This document shows positions 25,265-33,848 of a stretch of DNA of 64,000 nucleotides, piece after piece. The DNA lies in the NCBI GenBank assembly GCA_043804635.1, contig JAZDIU010000076.1:24611-88610 (forward strand), in the 5' to 3' direction. The notes under the pieces were generated by a model. The model worked only from the letters and a program-made list of their open reading frames with translations, had not been told where the DNA came from and searched no databases. The translations under genes were made by a program, and so were the position numbers. This stretch comes from JAZDIU01 sp043804635. Lineage in GTDB: Bacteria; Chloroflexota; Dehalococcoidia; Dehalococcoidales; UBA2162. Each line of letters opens with the position of its first letter. Position 1 is the stretch's first letter.

Positions 25265-25816
25265 ATGAAAATCGTCTCTATCGTCGGTATGACCGGTTCC
25301 GGCAAAACAGAAGTCGCCCGTCTGTTTGAAGAGCGCGGTTTCACCAGAATCAGGTTCGGAGATATAACCGACCGGGAAGTAAAGAAGCGGGGACTGGAGC
25401 TAAACGAAAAAAACGAGCGCCGCATCCGGGAACTTCTCCGCCAGGAACACGGAATGGAAGCCTATGCCAAGCTCAGCCAGCCGGAGATTGATTCTACTCT
25501 GAAACGCTCGGACGTGGTAATCGACGGACTTTACTCCTGGGAGGAATACCTTTTCCTTAAAAGCTGTTATGGGAAAAGCTTCTGCGTGGTGGCGGTCTGG
25601 GCTTCACCGGAATCGAGATACGACCGCCTCGGCGCCAGGCAAATCAGGCCGTTAACCCGGGAAGAAGCCGCCAGCCGCGACCGGGCGGAAATCGAAAACA
25701 TCAACAAGGGCGGCCCGATTGCTATGGCTGATTTCACCATAATCAACGAATCTTCTCTAGACAATTTGAAGAAAGAAGCAGAAAGGATTATTTCTAGAAT
25801 TAGAAATAAAGCGTAA
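25265..25816 (+). CDS. P-loop nucleotide kinase-like ATPase
   Basis: A 183-residue protein with Walker A GMTGSGKT (residues 8-15) at the N-terminus, like the archaeal UMP/CMP or dephospho-CoA kinase-type family. The lid region contains a Tyr/Arg-rich stretch (SPESRYDRLGARQ), and a C-terminal TIINESSLDNLKKE resembles such kinases. The TATAAT at 25249-25254 lies 11 bases before the ATG, with no ribosome-binding site, suggesting a very short leader. The stop overlaps the start of the deaminase by one base (TAATG). Confidence 0.75.
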   Translation: MKIVSIVGMTGSGKTEVARLFEERGFTRIRFGDITDREVKKRGLELNEKNERRIRELLRQEHGMEAYAKLSQPEIDSTLKRSDVVIDGLYSWEEYLFLKSCYGKSFCVVAVWASPESRYDRLGARQIRPLTREEAASRDRAEIENINKGGPIAMADFTIINESSLDNLKKEAERIISRIRNKA

Positions 25817-26307
25817 TGGAAAAGAAACAAAACCCCAAGAGACCGGATATAGATGAATACTTCCTTAAGATAGCCTCGGTAGTCGCCGAGCGTGCCACCT
25901 GTCACCGCCATCACGTCGGGGCAGTATCGGTTAGGGATAAACACATCCTTACTACCGGCTATAACGGCGCCCCCGCCGGACTAAAGGACTGCCTCGAGCT
26001 TGGCTGTCTCAGAGACGAGCTACATATCCCATCCGGAGAAAGGCACGAAATCTGCCGCGGAATTCACGCCGAGCAGAATGTGATTATTCAAGCCGCCCTT
26101 CACGGTATCAGTCTCGAAGGTAGCACTATCTACTGCACCCACACACCCTGCGTGCTCTGCGCCAAGATGCTGGTCAACGCCAAAATAAAGCGATTTGTCA
26201 GCTTCGGCAAATATAATGATGATACTTTTAACAACCTCTTTCGCGAAGCTGGTATAGAGCTTGAAGTCAAGAAAAGACCGCCGTCACGAATCACCTATCT
26301 GGGCTAG
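25816..26307 (+). CDS. Deoxycytidylate (dCMP) deaminase
   Basis: Deaminates dCMP to dUMP, feeding dTMP synthesis. Zinc motif His84-Ala-Glu86 (GIHAEQNV) and Cys112-x2-Cys115 (TPCVLC) are complete, with YNGAPAG at the substrate side. 163 residues, family-typical. Translationally coupled to the kinase-like gene; its stop overlaps the opposing dCTP deaminase by 4 bases, so both pyrimidine deaminases are convergent. Confidence 0.9.
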   Translation: MEKKQNPKRPDIDEYFLKIASVVAERATCHRHHVGAVSVRDKHILTTGYNGAPAGLKDCLELGCLRDELHIPSGERHEICRGIHAEQNVIIQAALHGISLEGSTIYCTHTPCVLCAKMLVNAKIKRFVSFGKYNDDTFNNLFREAGIELEVKKRPPSRITYLG

Positions 26308-26816
26308 ATATTTTCTCCCTGATAGATACCCCGGTAACCTTCAGTGGCGCCGGTCAGCTTCATAAAGATAAGCTGAATAATCCGGGCATTCTTCTGCAGG
26401 CGGAACCCTTGAGGATGATAGACCACTAAGAGGGACTGGGAGCGGCCTGAATAGCCGGCGTCCCAAACCGCTGTCCCCACATTGACCCCGCAACGGAGCA
26501 AACTTGACCTGGGTCTGCCCAGTGCCATAATGTCATTAGGCAGGTGAACAATCTCATTGTAGGTAATCATATATGCACCTGGAACCAGGTCCGTAAAGCC
26601 CAGTCCATCGAACACCAGAGGAGATTGCCGGGATACTATTCTCTGGCTGTTAGTCACAGCTATTCTGCCTGGTGTTTCCAGGAGCGCTACGTCTCGCAGA
26701 GTAAGGTCGAAGCCGTTAGGCTGCATTTGTTCTTCGAGGGCAATAAAGCCTTCGATTAGGGGCGGCTCTCGCTCCAACAGCTCGTAAATATCTTCCCGGG
26801 ATAAGACGGCACTCAT
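26304..26816 (-). CDS. dcd: dCTP deaminase
   Basis: Member of the dCTP deaminase/dUTPase trimeric fold, 170 residues. Signatures are LGRPRSSLLRCGVNVGTA and DAGYSGRSQSLL, with QPNGFDLTLRDV early on. Some archaeal and other homologues are bifunctional (also dUTPase), and sequence alone does not settle which. Its product dUTP/dUMP enters the same pool as that of the convergent dCMP deaminase. Confidence 0.87.
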   Translation of the reverse strand: MSAVLSREDIYELLEREPPLIEGFIALEEQMQPNGFDLTLRDVALLETPGRIAVTNSQRIVSRQSPLVFDGLGFTDLVPGAYMITYNEIVHLPNDIMALGRPRSSLLRCGVNVGTAVWDAGYSGRSQSLLVVYHPQGFRLQKNARIIQLIFMKLTGATEGYRGIYQGENI

Positions 26817-26844
26817 TTCAACCTAGTATAGCTATTTTTTCGCT

Positions 26845-27048
26845 TTAAGGCAATGTAAGCCCAAACTTCCTGAAGTAGACCTAGGAAACCGCAGCAAAAA
26901 AGATAGGAGCTCCGATTGCATGAGCTACCGGGGTGTTCTGCAAAGACTTTATGCTCATACCGATTCCCATCGTCGCCGCACAGAGAGCCCATCCCACGAA
27001 TGCGTGAGCCAAAATCACAAACGCTTTCCTAACCTTGCTTGAGCCCAC
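26845..27048 (-). pseudogene. Remnant of a small multi-TM membrane protein
   Basis: In frame from GTG 27048 the sequence reads KAFVILAHAFVGWALC, then MGIGMSI and HAIGAPIFFAAVS, but a TAG at 26881-26883 interrupts it and another stop follows at 26845. From memory, intact relatives have about 110-120 residues and four membrane helices; only the first half is here. Downstream of arsM, in the same direction. Confidence 0.6.
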
Positions 27049-27068
27049 TGACGTTACCGCCTATGCAA

Positions 27069-27908
27069 TTAATTCGCCGCCGGTTTCGTTCCAGCAACTC
27101 TGATGCTCATAACCGAACTGGCAAGTTCTTTTATACGTTCCGATTGTAACGATAGGTTTTTGATTACTTGCTGAACGGAGGAGTCTTCCATCATGAATTC
27201 AACCGGGAAGGTCGTCTCATCCACGATTTCTATATTGACGAAACCGGCCGCCTTAATTGCCACCAGGTATTTATCCTTTGTCTCTGCTCCGGCAACACAG
27301 CCGATATAAGCCTGGACTGAGTTCTTGATTAAGTCCGGAAGTTCGCGCGTCAGGACTATATCAGACACCATCAACCGACCACCCGGTTTCAAAGCCCGGA
27401 AAGCTTCCGCAAAAGCGCGACGTTTATCCGGCGAAAGGTTAATAACACAGTTGGATATAACAACATCTACCGAGCTATCGGCAGTCGGCAAGTTCTCAAT
27501 CCCCCCCAGTCTGAATTCCACATTACTGTAGTTGCCCTTTTCGGCGTTTGCCCTTGCCTTATCTAGCATCTCTGGCGTCATATCCACTCCAATGACCCGT
27601 CCCCGCTTGCCTACTTTCTTCGCCGCTAGAAAACAGTCGAATCCGGCACCCGAGCCAAGGTCGAGCACTATCTCTCCCTTTTTCAAAGAGGCTATCGCCA
27701 CCGGATTTCCGCACCCCAATCCCAGGTTAGCGCCCTCGGGCACGCAATTAACGTCTTCGTCAGTGTAGCCTATCTTCCGGCTCATCTCCCCGGCTGCACT
27801 TACATTAGAGCAGCCGCACGCTTGGGTTGAACCGCAGCAGGAACCACTGCTGCTGGCAATCTGACCGTAGCCTTCTCTGACGATTTTCTTAACTTCTGAC
27901 CTTTTCAT
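27069..27908 (-). CDS. arsM: Arsenite methyltransferase ArsM
   Basis: SAM-dependent methylation of arsenite. Motif I is VLDLGSGAGFDC. The three cysteines corresponding to those that bind As(III) appear as Cys66 (GLGCGNP), Cys154 (SNCVINL) and Cys204 (YIGCVAG). The N-terminus is unusually rich in Cys (CCGSTQACGC). 279 residues. It overlaps the end of the preceding AbrB-type gene by 20 bases, so they form one operon. Confidence 0.92.
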   Translation of the reverse strand: MKRSEVKKIVREGYGQIASSSGSCCGSTQACGCSNVSAAGEMSRKIGYTDEDVNCVPEGANLGLGCGNPVAIASLKKGEIVLDLGSGAGFDCFLAAKKVGKRGRVIGVDMTPEMLDKARANAEKGNYSNVEFRLGGIENLPTADSSVDVVISNCVINLSPDKRRAFAEAFRALKPGGRLMVSDIVLTRELPDLIKNSVQAYIGCVAGAETKDKYLVAIKAAGFVNIEIVDETTFPVEFMMEDSSVQQVIKNLSLQSERIKELASSVMSIRVAGTKPAAN

Positions 27909-28194
27909 TGGTATCTCCCTCCTTAACTATTTCCTGAAAAACGGGGCCGAGCATACTTTTAGCCATGCCGGCGAGTTCTTCCGCCTTTATCAAGAACATA
28001 CAATATAAATTGCCCTGTTTCTCCCAGCTCATCAACGCTAATTTTTCACCCGGACGAATTTTAGCCCGGTCGCGAATTTCTTTTGGCAAGACCATCTGCC
28101 CGCGCTCATCCACACTGACCAAAGCCTCAATTTTGCAGCAACCAACGAAATCAGTAGGCCCGCAGCAATTTGAAGATTCTTTATTCTCTGCCAT
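27889..28194 (-). CDS. AbrB-fold small protein resembling the HgcAB-associated family
   Basis: A 101-residue protein. The N-terminus is Cys-rich (NCCGPTDFVGCCK), followed by a SpoVT/AbrB swapped-hairpin domain (ALVSVDERGQMVLPKEIRDRAKIRPGEKLAL). From memory this arrangement matches the small AbrB protein annotated as HgcAB-associated. No hgcA or hgcB is visible in the window. The cysteines could sense metal or thiol; the fold binds DNA. It probably regulates its own operon through the operator just upstream. Confidence 0.75.
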   Translation of the reverse strand: MAENKESSNCCGPTDFVGCCKIEALVSVDERGQMVLPKEIRDRAKIRPGEKLALMSWEKQGNLYCMFLIKAEELAGMAKSMLGPVFQEIVKEGDTNEKVRS

Positions 28195-28222
28195 ATCTTC
28201 CCCTCCTCATACTATCAGTAAC

Positions 28223-28247
28223 ATCAGTATATTCAGAGTATACTGAT
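28223..28247 (-). promoter_or_regulatory. Inverted-repeat operator of the AbrB-arsM operon
   Basis: ATCAGTATA (28223-28231) and TATACTGAT (28239-28247) are perfect 9-bp arms around a 7-base centre. An additional half site ATCAGTA lies at 28214-28220. The repeat starts 3 bases downstream of the -10, so a bound protein would block initiation. Confidence 0.6.
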
Positions 28248-28249
28248 TT

Positions 28250-28278
28250 ATTGTACACGGAGAATTAATGTTTGTCAA
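28250..28278 (-). promoter_or_regulatory. Promoter of the AbrB-arsM operon
   Basis: On the minus strand: consensus TTGACA (28273-28278), a 17-base spacer, TACAAT (28250-28255). One of the best promoters in the window. Confidence 0.7.
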
Positions 28279-28309
28279 GCGTCGTAAGGAGAGAAGCCCC
28301 AACACCTAT

Positions 28310-28338
28310 TTGATAACACCTTGATTGCGTTTTATAAT
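28310..28338 (+). promoter_or_regulatory. lysA promoter
   Basis: TTGATA (28310-28315), 17 bases, TATAAT (28333-28338). It covers the alternative TTG start of the next gene, so the start at 28361 is preferred. Confidence 0.6.
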
Positions 28339-28360
28339 CTCTAAGGAGGAATTTAAAAAT

Positions 28361-29632
28361 ATGCCAATGTCGCCGGCTTTTCAGGAAAGGCTGTTCCCTA
28401 GATTGCCCTCAATAATAAAATTCTTCGGTACGCCTTTCCACATCTTTGATGAGCAGGGGATTGTCGATAACGGAGAGCAGTTGAAAGCCACTTTCTGCGA
28501 TATTAAGGGTTTTCAAGAATTCTTTGCCGTGAAAGCGCTGCCTAATCCGTCGATACTGAAGCTTATGAAAAGATTGGGGTTCGGTCTGGACTGTAGTTCG
28601 CCTTCCGAATTGGTGTTAGCCCGCCAAAACGGTTTCCGCGGTACAGAAATTATGTTTTCGTCTAACAACACCACAACCGATTTGTTTAAACTGGCTGTCC
28701 GCGACGGCGGCTGCATACTGAATATCGATGATATTAGCATGATTGATAAGGTCCCGAAGTTCCCGGAGCTAATTTGTTTTCGCTACAATCCTGGTGAACG
28801 CCGTTCCGGAAATCAAATTATCGGAGTTCCGGTCGAAGCCAAATACGGTCTCCGCCACGACCAGGTTATTGAAGCTTATCGAAAAGCCATCAGTCGCGGT
28901 GCCAGGCGGTTTGGGCTGCACACTATGATAATCTCCAACGAATTGAACTACCAGTATATGGTCGAGACCGTCCGCATGCTGCTGGATGTTATGGAAATGG
29001 TGATGCAGACACTCGGTATTAGTTTTGAATTCTTCAATATCAGCGGCGGCGTCGGCATCCCTTACCGGCCTTCTGACAAACCTTTCGATTTGAAGGCTCT
29101 AGCTAGAGAAGTGAAGGTTTTGATACAGGGATTCAAAGAGAAACACGGCTATGCTCCTGCATTATTTACCGAATTCGGCCGCTATATGACCGGTCCCCAC
29201 GGTGCTCTCGTGGCAACCGTTATCAACCGTATGAGCAAGTATCGCGAGTACGTGGGCGTCGATACTTCGACTATGTCTGCCAATCCCCGGCCGGCAATTT
29301 ATTCAACGGCCTATCATCACATCACCATTCTCTCCCCTGATGGCAAACCGAAACAGGGTAAGGAGGAAACCGTCGATGTCGTCGGGCCTCTGTGTGAAAA
29401 CAATGACAAGTTTGCCATACAGCGGGCATTACCCCATACCGAGGTAGGCGATATTATGGTGCAGCATGATACCGGGGCACACAGTCCAGCTATGGGCGGT
29501 AACTACAACGGCTGGCTGCGGCCCCAGGAACTGATATTACGGCAAGACGGTAGCGTGGAGCTTATCAGACGTGCTGAAACGATAGACGACCTGTTTGCTA
29601 CTTTAAGATTCGAGCCGAAAATTCTGAAATAA
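28361..29632 (+). CDS. lysA: Diaminopimelate decarboxylase-type PLP enzyme
   Basis: Fold-type III PLP decarboxylase (423 residues), expected to turn meso-DAP into lysine. The PLP lysine is Lys58 (FFAVKALP). The glycine-rich phosphate loop appears as ISGGVGIP, and the second-subunit Cys motif as PLCENNDKFA (family CESxD). Arginine/ornithine decarboxylase relatives are possible, but length and motifs suit LysA. The start is the ATG behind TAAGGAGG; a TTG at 28325 is open but lies in the promoter. Confidence 0.8.
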   Translation: MPMSPAFQERLFPRLPSIIKFFGTPFHIFDEQGIVDNGEQLKATFCDIKGFQEFFAVKALPNPSILKLMKRLGFGLDCSSPSELVLARQNGFRGTEIMFSSNNTTTDLFKLAVRDGGCILNIDDISMIDKVPKFPELICFRYNPGERRSGNQIIGVPVEAKYGLRHDQVIEAYRKAISRGARRFGLHTMIISNELNYQYMVETVRMLLDVMEMVMQTLGISFEFFNISGGVGIPYRPSDKPFDLKALAREVKVLIQGFKEKHGYAPALFTEFGRYMTGPHGALVATVINRMSKYREYVGVDTSTMSANPRPAIYSTAYHHITILSPDGKPKQGKEETVDVVGPLCENNDKFAIQRALPHTEVGDIMVQHDTGAHSPAMGGNYNGWLRPQELILRQDGSVELIRRAETIDDLFATLRFEPKILK

Positions 29633-29637
29633 TAGGC

Positions 29638-31494
29638 CTAATCGAACACAATTGTGATTGAGTTGAGCTTCTGCTCCTCAATCTTGACTTCCTGCTTTTT
29701 GCTTAGTCCGGTTTTGATATCGGTAACAGTAACGTCGTAGGTTCCGCCGAAACCGCGAAACGTGACCTGCCCTTTATCATTAGTGACAGACGTGCCTGAA
29801 GTCATCCAACTATTTATTAACTGTTTGAGGGCATAGTAAGACTTTTTGGGCCTATCTTGCTCATCAAGGAGACTACCGTAGAGGTAAGATCCCCAACCAG
29901 TCCTGTCAGCGGCACCCCACCATGCGATAGCTTCTACTTTAGGTTTACTGAAGAACAGGGTATAAGCCGCTTTTAAGTACTCTGCTTGCAGTTCCTGGCT
30001 CCATAATTGATCCCAATAACCTTTGTTTCCCTCTATGTTATCTGAAGGCGCAGATAATTCAGTAATCTGTATCTTTTTCCCAAGGGTAGAATACTTGTCA
30101 ATTAGTTCCGCCATAGCTGTTAACGTTCGGCGAGCTCTATGGAAGAACCTACCAGAGTTGTTATAATAGAATTCCAATCCTATGATATCAAAGTCTACAT
30201 TAGATTGAAGGGCTTCTTTCAGAAAGTCATAAAAATATACACCTTGAAGATCACCACCTGCATTGTCATTGGCAATTAGAATTCTCGCGTTTGGGTCGGC
30301 ATCTCTAATCGCGCGCGTGCCTTCTTTGATTATTTCAATGGTTTGTTTGGAGGTAAGACCCAAACTGTTTGCTTGTTGCGACATCGGCTCATGCAATACA
30401 TTCCATATTTTAATGTCTTGCTTGTAAGCACTGACGACCCTGTATATGTGGGGATAAACAGCATTTCTAAATTCCTCAAACGTTGAACGATAAATGTAGT
30501 CAGGTATAACTGTCCAGAGTTTAGTCAAGTAAATCAAAGAATACCCCACGCCAGCAAAATTATATTTACGGAGAGTGTCAGTTAGCCCTGGTTCAAGCCG
30601 ATAGACTCCGGGGGTAGGCTCCCTAGACGACCAATGAACCCCTATCGTAGTATAATTAATGCCTGCCTCTTTCATGAGAGACCGGAGCTTTTCCTCAGAA
30701 CCCCTATCATACGGTGTAGGAAAGGCCACACCGAAAAGAAATGAATGCCTGGTCTGTTGGTATTCGACTTTCAATCCTGAGGTAGGTTGTCCCTTGCTAT
30801 CAAGCACAGTGATAATTGCGTCGCCTTTGCGGTACTTCTCAATGTCCTTTTCGGCTTGGGTCAGAGCTGCAATGTCCTCAGGATATTTGCTGAAGGTAGG
30901 TTCTTGGGATAAATCGGGAACTTCTGGGAGGGAAATGCTGGTCGCATTATTACCCTTACGCGACTTGGCAATAACCCCTTCCGGATCAAGAGTCAAGATA
31001 ACCTGATATATGTCTGGCTGAGGAATAACGAATTCAGGGGTCACATCAAGGGCATGCTCTTCAAGTGGTTTAACCGGCTGGGATACTTTTACAAACTGTT
31101 CGAAGGCAATAGTATTTTCTCGTTTTATTTCAAGCTTGACGTTAAACCCTGACTGAGTTGCTACCGAACCAGCATTTCTCCAAAATCCTTTGACAGGGAT
31201 TCTATCGCCAACAATAGGGGCTAACAACTCCACGCTAGGCATTCTAGACCAAGCTAAATCGGGTAATCCCGCTGTTTGTTCCGGTTGCACAGATGGCACG
31301 GGTGTTGGAGTGTGTGTATAGGTAGGCACGGATGCAGGGGCAATCGTAGGTTCTGTGCAGCCGGTAGCCACCATTACAATTGCTGCAAGAGAAAAAACGA
31401 TATACTTAATTCTGGAATACTTTATCGTGGTATAACTCCAGTCACAGGATATTTGCCCGATTATACCGCATCTTTGTGTCCGCTGGTAGACCAA
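29638..31494 (-). CDS. Secreted GH10 glycoside hydrolase (xylanase-like) lipoprotein
   Basis: Lipobox ATGC after a hydrophobic stretch (YIVFSLAAIVMVATGC); then a Thr/Pro-rich linker, a CARDB-like beta domain (about 80-190), a GH10 barrel and a C-terminal Ig-like domain. The acid/base Glu is in WNVLHEPMS and the nucleophile in IQITELSAP, so a beta-1,4-xylanase-like activity on extracellular glycan is likely. The start is unresolved: no ATG, GTG or TTG is in frame between 31491 and the lipobox. The TTG at 31494 (listed) would give a long leader region; an ATA at 31423-31425, 10 bases after GGAG, gives a textbook 22-residue signal peptide. Confidence 0.8.
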   Translation of the reverse strand: MVYQRTQRCGIIGQISCDWSYTTIKYSRIKYIVFSLAAIVMVATGCTEPTIAPASVPTYTHTPTPVPSVQPEQTAGLPDLAWSRMPSVELLAPIVGDRIPVKGFWRNAGSVATQSGFNVKLEIKRENTIAFEQFVKVSQPVKPLEEHALDVTPEFVIPQPDIYQVILTLDPEGVIAKSRKGNNATSISLPEVPDLSQEPTFSKYPEDIAALTQAEKDIEKYRKGDAIITVLDSKGQPTSGLKVEYQQTRHSFLFGVAFPTPYDRGSEEKLRSLMKEAGINYTTIGVHWSSREPTPGVYRLEPGLTDTLRKYNFAGVGYSLIYLTKLWTVIPDYIYRSTFEEFRNAVYPHIYRVVSAYKQDIKIWNVLHEPMSQQANSLGLTSKQTIEIIKEGTRAIRDADPNARILIANDNAGGDLQGVYFYDFLKEALQSNVDFDIIGLEFYYNNSGRFFHRARRTLTAMAELIDKYSTLGKKIQITELSAPSDNIEGNKGYWDQLWSQELQAEYLKAAYTLFFSKPKVEAIAWWGAADRTGWGSYLYGSLLDEQDRPKKSYYALKQLINSWMTSGTSVTNDKGQVTFRGFGGTYDVTVTDIKTGLSKKQEVKIEEQKLNSITIVFD

Positions 31495-31555
31495 TGATAC
31501 AGCATGTCGTATCGCCAGGACTGCCGTTTTTCTCAACAAGAGTTGGGAAATCGGC

Positions 31556-31780
31556 TTATCTAATTTCCTTCCTGAACAACCTTCTCCACCAGGGAAGCTT
31601 GCCGCGAACTCCCTTGACCTTAAAAGAATATTCGCAATCGCCGCAGCGCCAGGTGCGGAACTGCTCGTTGTAATAAGTCCGTGTACTTCCGCAGCGGGGA
31701 CAGGTCGTCCTTATCTTTTCGGCGGTCTTCTTGTCCATTTTCCGCCAGTAGCTATTGTACCAGTTAGGACGTGCCGGCAT
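31556..31780 (-). CDS. Small zinc-ribbon protein
   Basis: A 74-residue protein. The core has CPRCGS ... WRCGDCEYSF, a four-cysteine zinc ribbon, followed by a basic and aromatic tail (LPWWRRLFRK). GGAGGG lies 6 bases before the ATG at 31780; an internal ATG is at residue 15. Upstream of the GH10 gene in the same direction, 60 bases apart. Function unknown; a DNA/RNA-binding or assembly role is typical of such ribbons. Confidence 0.6.
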   Translation of the reverse strand: MPARPNWYNSYWRKMDKKTAEKIRTTCPRCGSTRTYYNEQFRTWRCGDCEYSFKVKGVRGKLPWWRRLFRKEIR

Positions 31781-31828
31781 TTACGACCCTCCACTGTACA
31801 TATTATTCATGATGTCACACGAATACAA

Positions 31829-31972
31829 GTAAATCCGAAGCGCGAAGCACCTGCCCGCCGTACAAGACTGACTTTGGCAGGCGGGCGAAATTCGAAACAA
31901 TACCAAAATCTAAAAATAATAAAACTTTTGGCCATTAGGATTTCGGTCATTCGAATTTGTTTCGGATTTTGT
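31829..31972. repeat. Inverted-repeat intergenic element with GC hairpin
   Basis: Arms AAATCCGAA (31831-31839) and TTCGGATTT (31961-31969), with inner GCCCGCC (31853-31859) and GGCGGGC (31880-31886). The AT-rich centre with CGAAAC and CCAAAATC patterns is like a widespread environmental-genome repeat known to me only as recurrent sequence. No gene. Confidence 0.5.
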
Positions 31973-32021
31973 TACACATGTAATTCCACTACATCTCGGG
32001 GTGGGGTATCGTTAGAAACCC

Positions 32022-33848
32022 CTATAAATACTCTTTGAGCTTTTTTGCTAGCCCCGGCGTCACCCCTTTGGTTGCTCTCAACGCCTCTTCCGAAGCCTCC
32101 CTGATTCCCCGGACTGAACCAAATTGCTTCAATAAAGCTTTTTTACGTTTAGCACCTATTCCAGGAACAGAATCGAGGGCAGAGGTCAAACCCTCCTTCT
32201 TATGCACTTTATGATGATAACCCAATGCAAAGCGGTGGGCTTCATCCCTGAGCCGTTGCAGCAATTGTAGCCCGGGAGAGCTTTTGGGCAGAATAATTGC
32301 CTCGGTCTTCCCCGGGACAAAAACCTCTTCGTTTTCCTTAGACAGGCTGGCAACAGGGATAGCCCCGGCTCCCGCTTCCCGCATCACTTCCACAGCCGCA
32401 TTAAGCTGTCCTTTTCCGCCATCGATGAGGACGAGGTCGGGGAGTATTGCCCACCCCTCGGGCGCCGAAGTATCGCTCCGACCGGCCCGCTTGAACCGCC
32501 GACTCAACACTTCCCGAAGCATAGCATAATCATCCGCCCCAGCGACCGTCTTGATTCTGAAACGTCGGTAATGAGACGGCTTGGGTTTCCCCTCATCAAA
32601 TACTACCATACTACCCACAGCGTCCCTTCCCTGTATATTGGAGATATCGTAGCCTTCTATCCGCACCGGCGGATGAGACAACGATAACACATTTTCTATT
32701 TCAGATAGAGCTTTATCCAGCGCCGGCGGAGTCTGCTCTCTAATCTTGAGTTGCCGCAATCCCTGCTCGGCATTTTCGGCAACGATACTCACCAATTTTT
32801 TCCGGTTGCCCCGGCTCGGCACCTGGAGAGTAACTTTGCCGCCCCGCCGGCTCCCCAGCCACGTTTCAATCAAAGCCATATCTTCCACCGAATGTTGCAA
32901 AATCACAGATGGGGGCACATACGGGCTGGAACTATAAAACTGCTTAACGAAGTCCGTCATAATTTGCTTCGGTTCCTCGGCGCTGGTACCCTGCAGAACA
33001 AAGCTCTCCCGGCCAATCAGCCGGTTATTGCGAATAAAAAAGACCTGCACATAAGCCTGGTCCTTATCCTGAGCGAAAGCAATAACATCCTGCTCGCCCT
33101 TCACCGCAGCTGCGATTCTTTGCCCCTCGATAACTTTACTTATCGCTTTAACCTGGTCTCTCAAAAGGGTCGCCCGCTCGAAGTCAAGAGCCTCAGCCGC
33201 CTCTTTCATCTGCATCTCCAGCTTTTTAATGACTTTTTCCAGCCTGCCTTCAAGAAAGAGAACGACCTGCTTTATCATCTCGCCGTATTCTTCCTTGCCG
33301 ACTACCCCGATGCAGGGCGCCAAACAGCGGTGAATATAATAGTCGAGGCACGCCCGCGGGTCTTTGCCGGTTATGGTTCTAGAGCAAGAGCGGAAAGGGA
33401 AAATGCCTTTAAGCACTTTCAGGGTTTGACGCACCGACCTCGCGCTGGCAAACGGACCGAAGTATCTGGCACCATCGTCTTCCAGCCGCCGGGTGACATA
33501 AATCCTGGGATATTCCTCGTTCAGGTTTATTTTGAGATACGGGAAGCTCTTATCGTCTTTGAGTCGAACGTTATAACGGGGACGGTGCCGCTTGATTAAA
33601 TTTAACTCGAGGATAAGGGCTTCTTGTTCTGAGCCGGTGACGAAGAACTCGATGTCGTTAATCCGGCTCAGCATCCTCTCTATTTTCGGTGACAGCCTGC
33701 CCGGGTCGGCAAAATAAGACCTCACCCGGTGCTTGAGACTAACTGCTTTGCCTACGTAGAGGACAGTCCCGCCGGCGTCCTTGAAAAGGTAAACGCCGGG
33801 GCTCCCCGGCAAGTGTTTTAATTGCTCTGTAATAAGAGCCGTCGACAC
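32022..33848 (-). CDS. uvrC: Excinuclease ABC subunit C
   Basis: UvrC makes both incisions in nucleotide-excision repair. The N-terminal GIY-YIG nuclease is PGVYLFKDAGGTVLYVGKA; the UVR domain lies near residue 205-235; the RNase-H-like C-terminal nuclease follows (DLVLIDGGKGQLNAA), with helix-hairpin-helix motifs ending in GVTPGLAKKLKEYL. 608 residues. The GTG start overlaps the rho stop by one base (TAGTG). Confidence 0.95.
   Translation of the reverse strand: MSTALITEQLKHLPGSPGVYLFKDAGGTVLYVGKAVSLKHRVRSYFADPGRLSPKIERMLSRINDIEFFVTGSEQEALILELNLIKRHRPRYNVRLKDDKSFPYLKINLNEEYPRIYVTRRLEDDGARYFGPFASARSVRQTLKVLKGIFPFRSCSRTITGKDPRACLDYYIHRCLAPCIGVVGKEEYGEMIKQVVLFLEGRLEKVIKKLEMQMKEAAEALDFERATLLRDQVKAISKVIEGQRIAAAVKGEQDVIAFAQDKDQAYVQVFFIRNNRLIGRESFVLQGTSAEEPKQIMTDFVKQFYSSSPYVPPSVILQHSVEDMALIETWLGSRRGGKVTLQVPSRGNRKKLVSIVAENAEQGLRQLKIREQTPPALDKALSEIENVLSLSHPPVRIEGYDISNIQGRDAVGSMVVFDEGKPKPSHYRRFRIKTVAGADDYAMLREVLSRRFKRAGRSDTSAPEGWAILPDLVLIDGGKGQLNAAVEVMREAGAGAIPVASLSKENEEVFVPGKTEAIILPKSSPGLQLLQRLRDEAHRFALGYHHKVHKKEGLTSALDSVPGIGAKRKKALLKQFGSVRGIREASEEALRATKGVTPGLAKKLKEYL

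Noticed and set aside
32751..33599. 282-residue open frame antisense to uvrC
   Set aside because: Shadow of uvrC; no domain and no start context.
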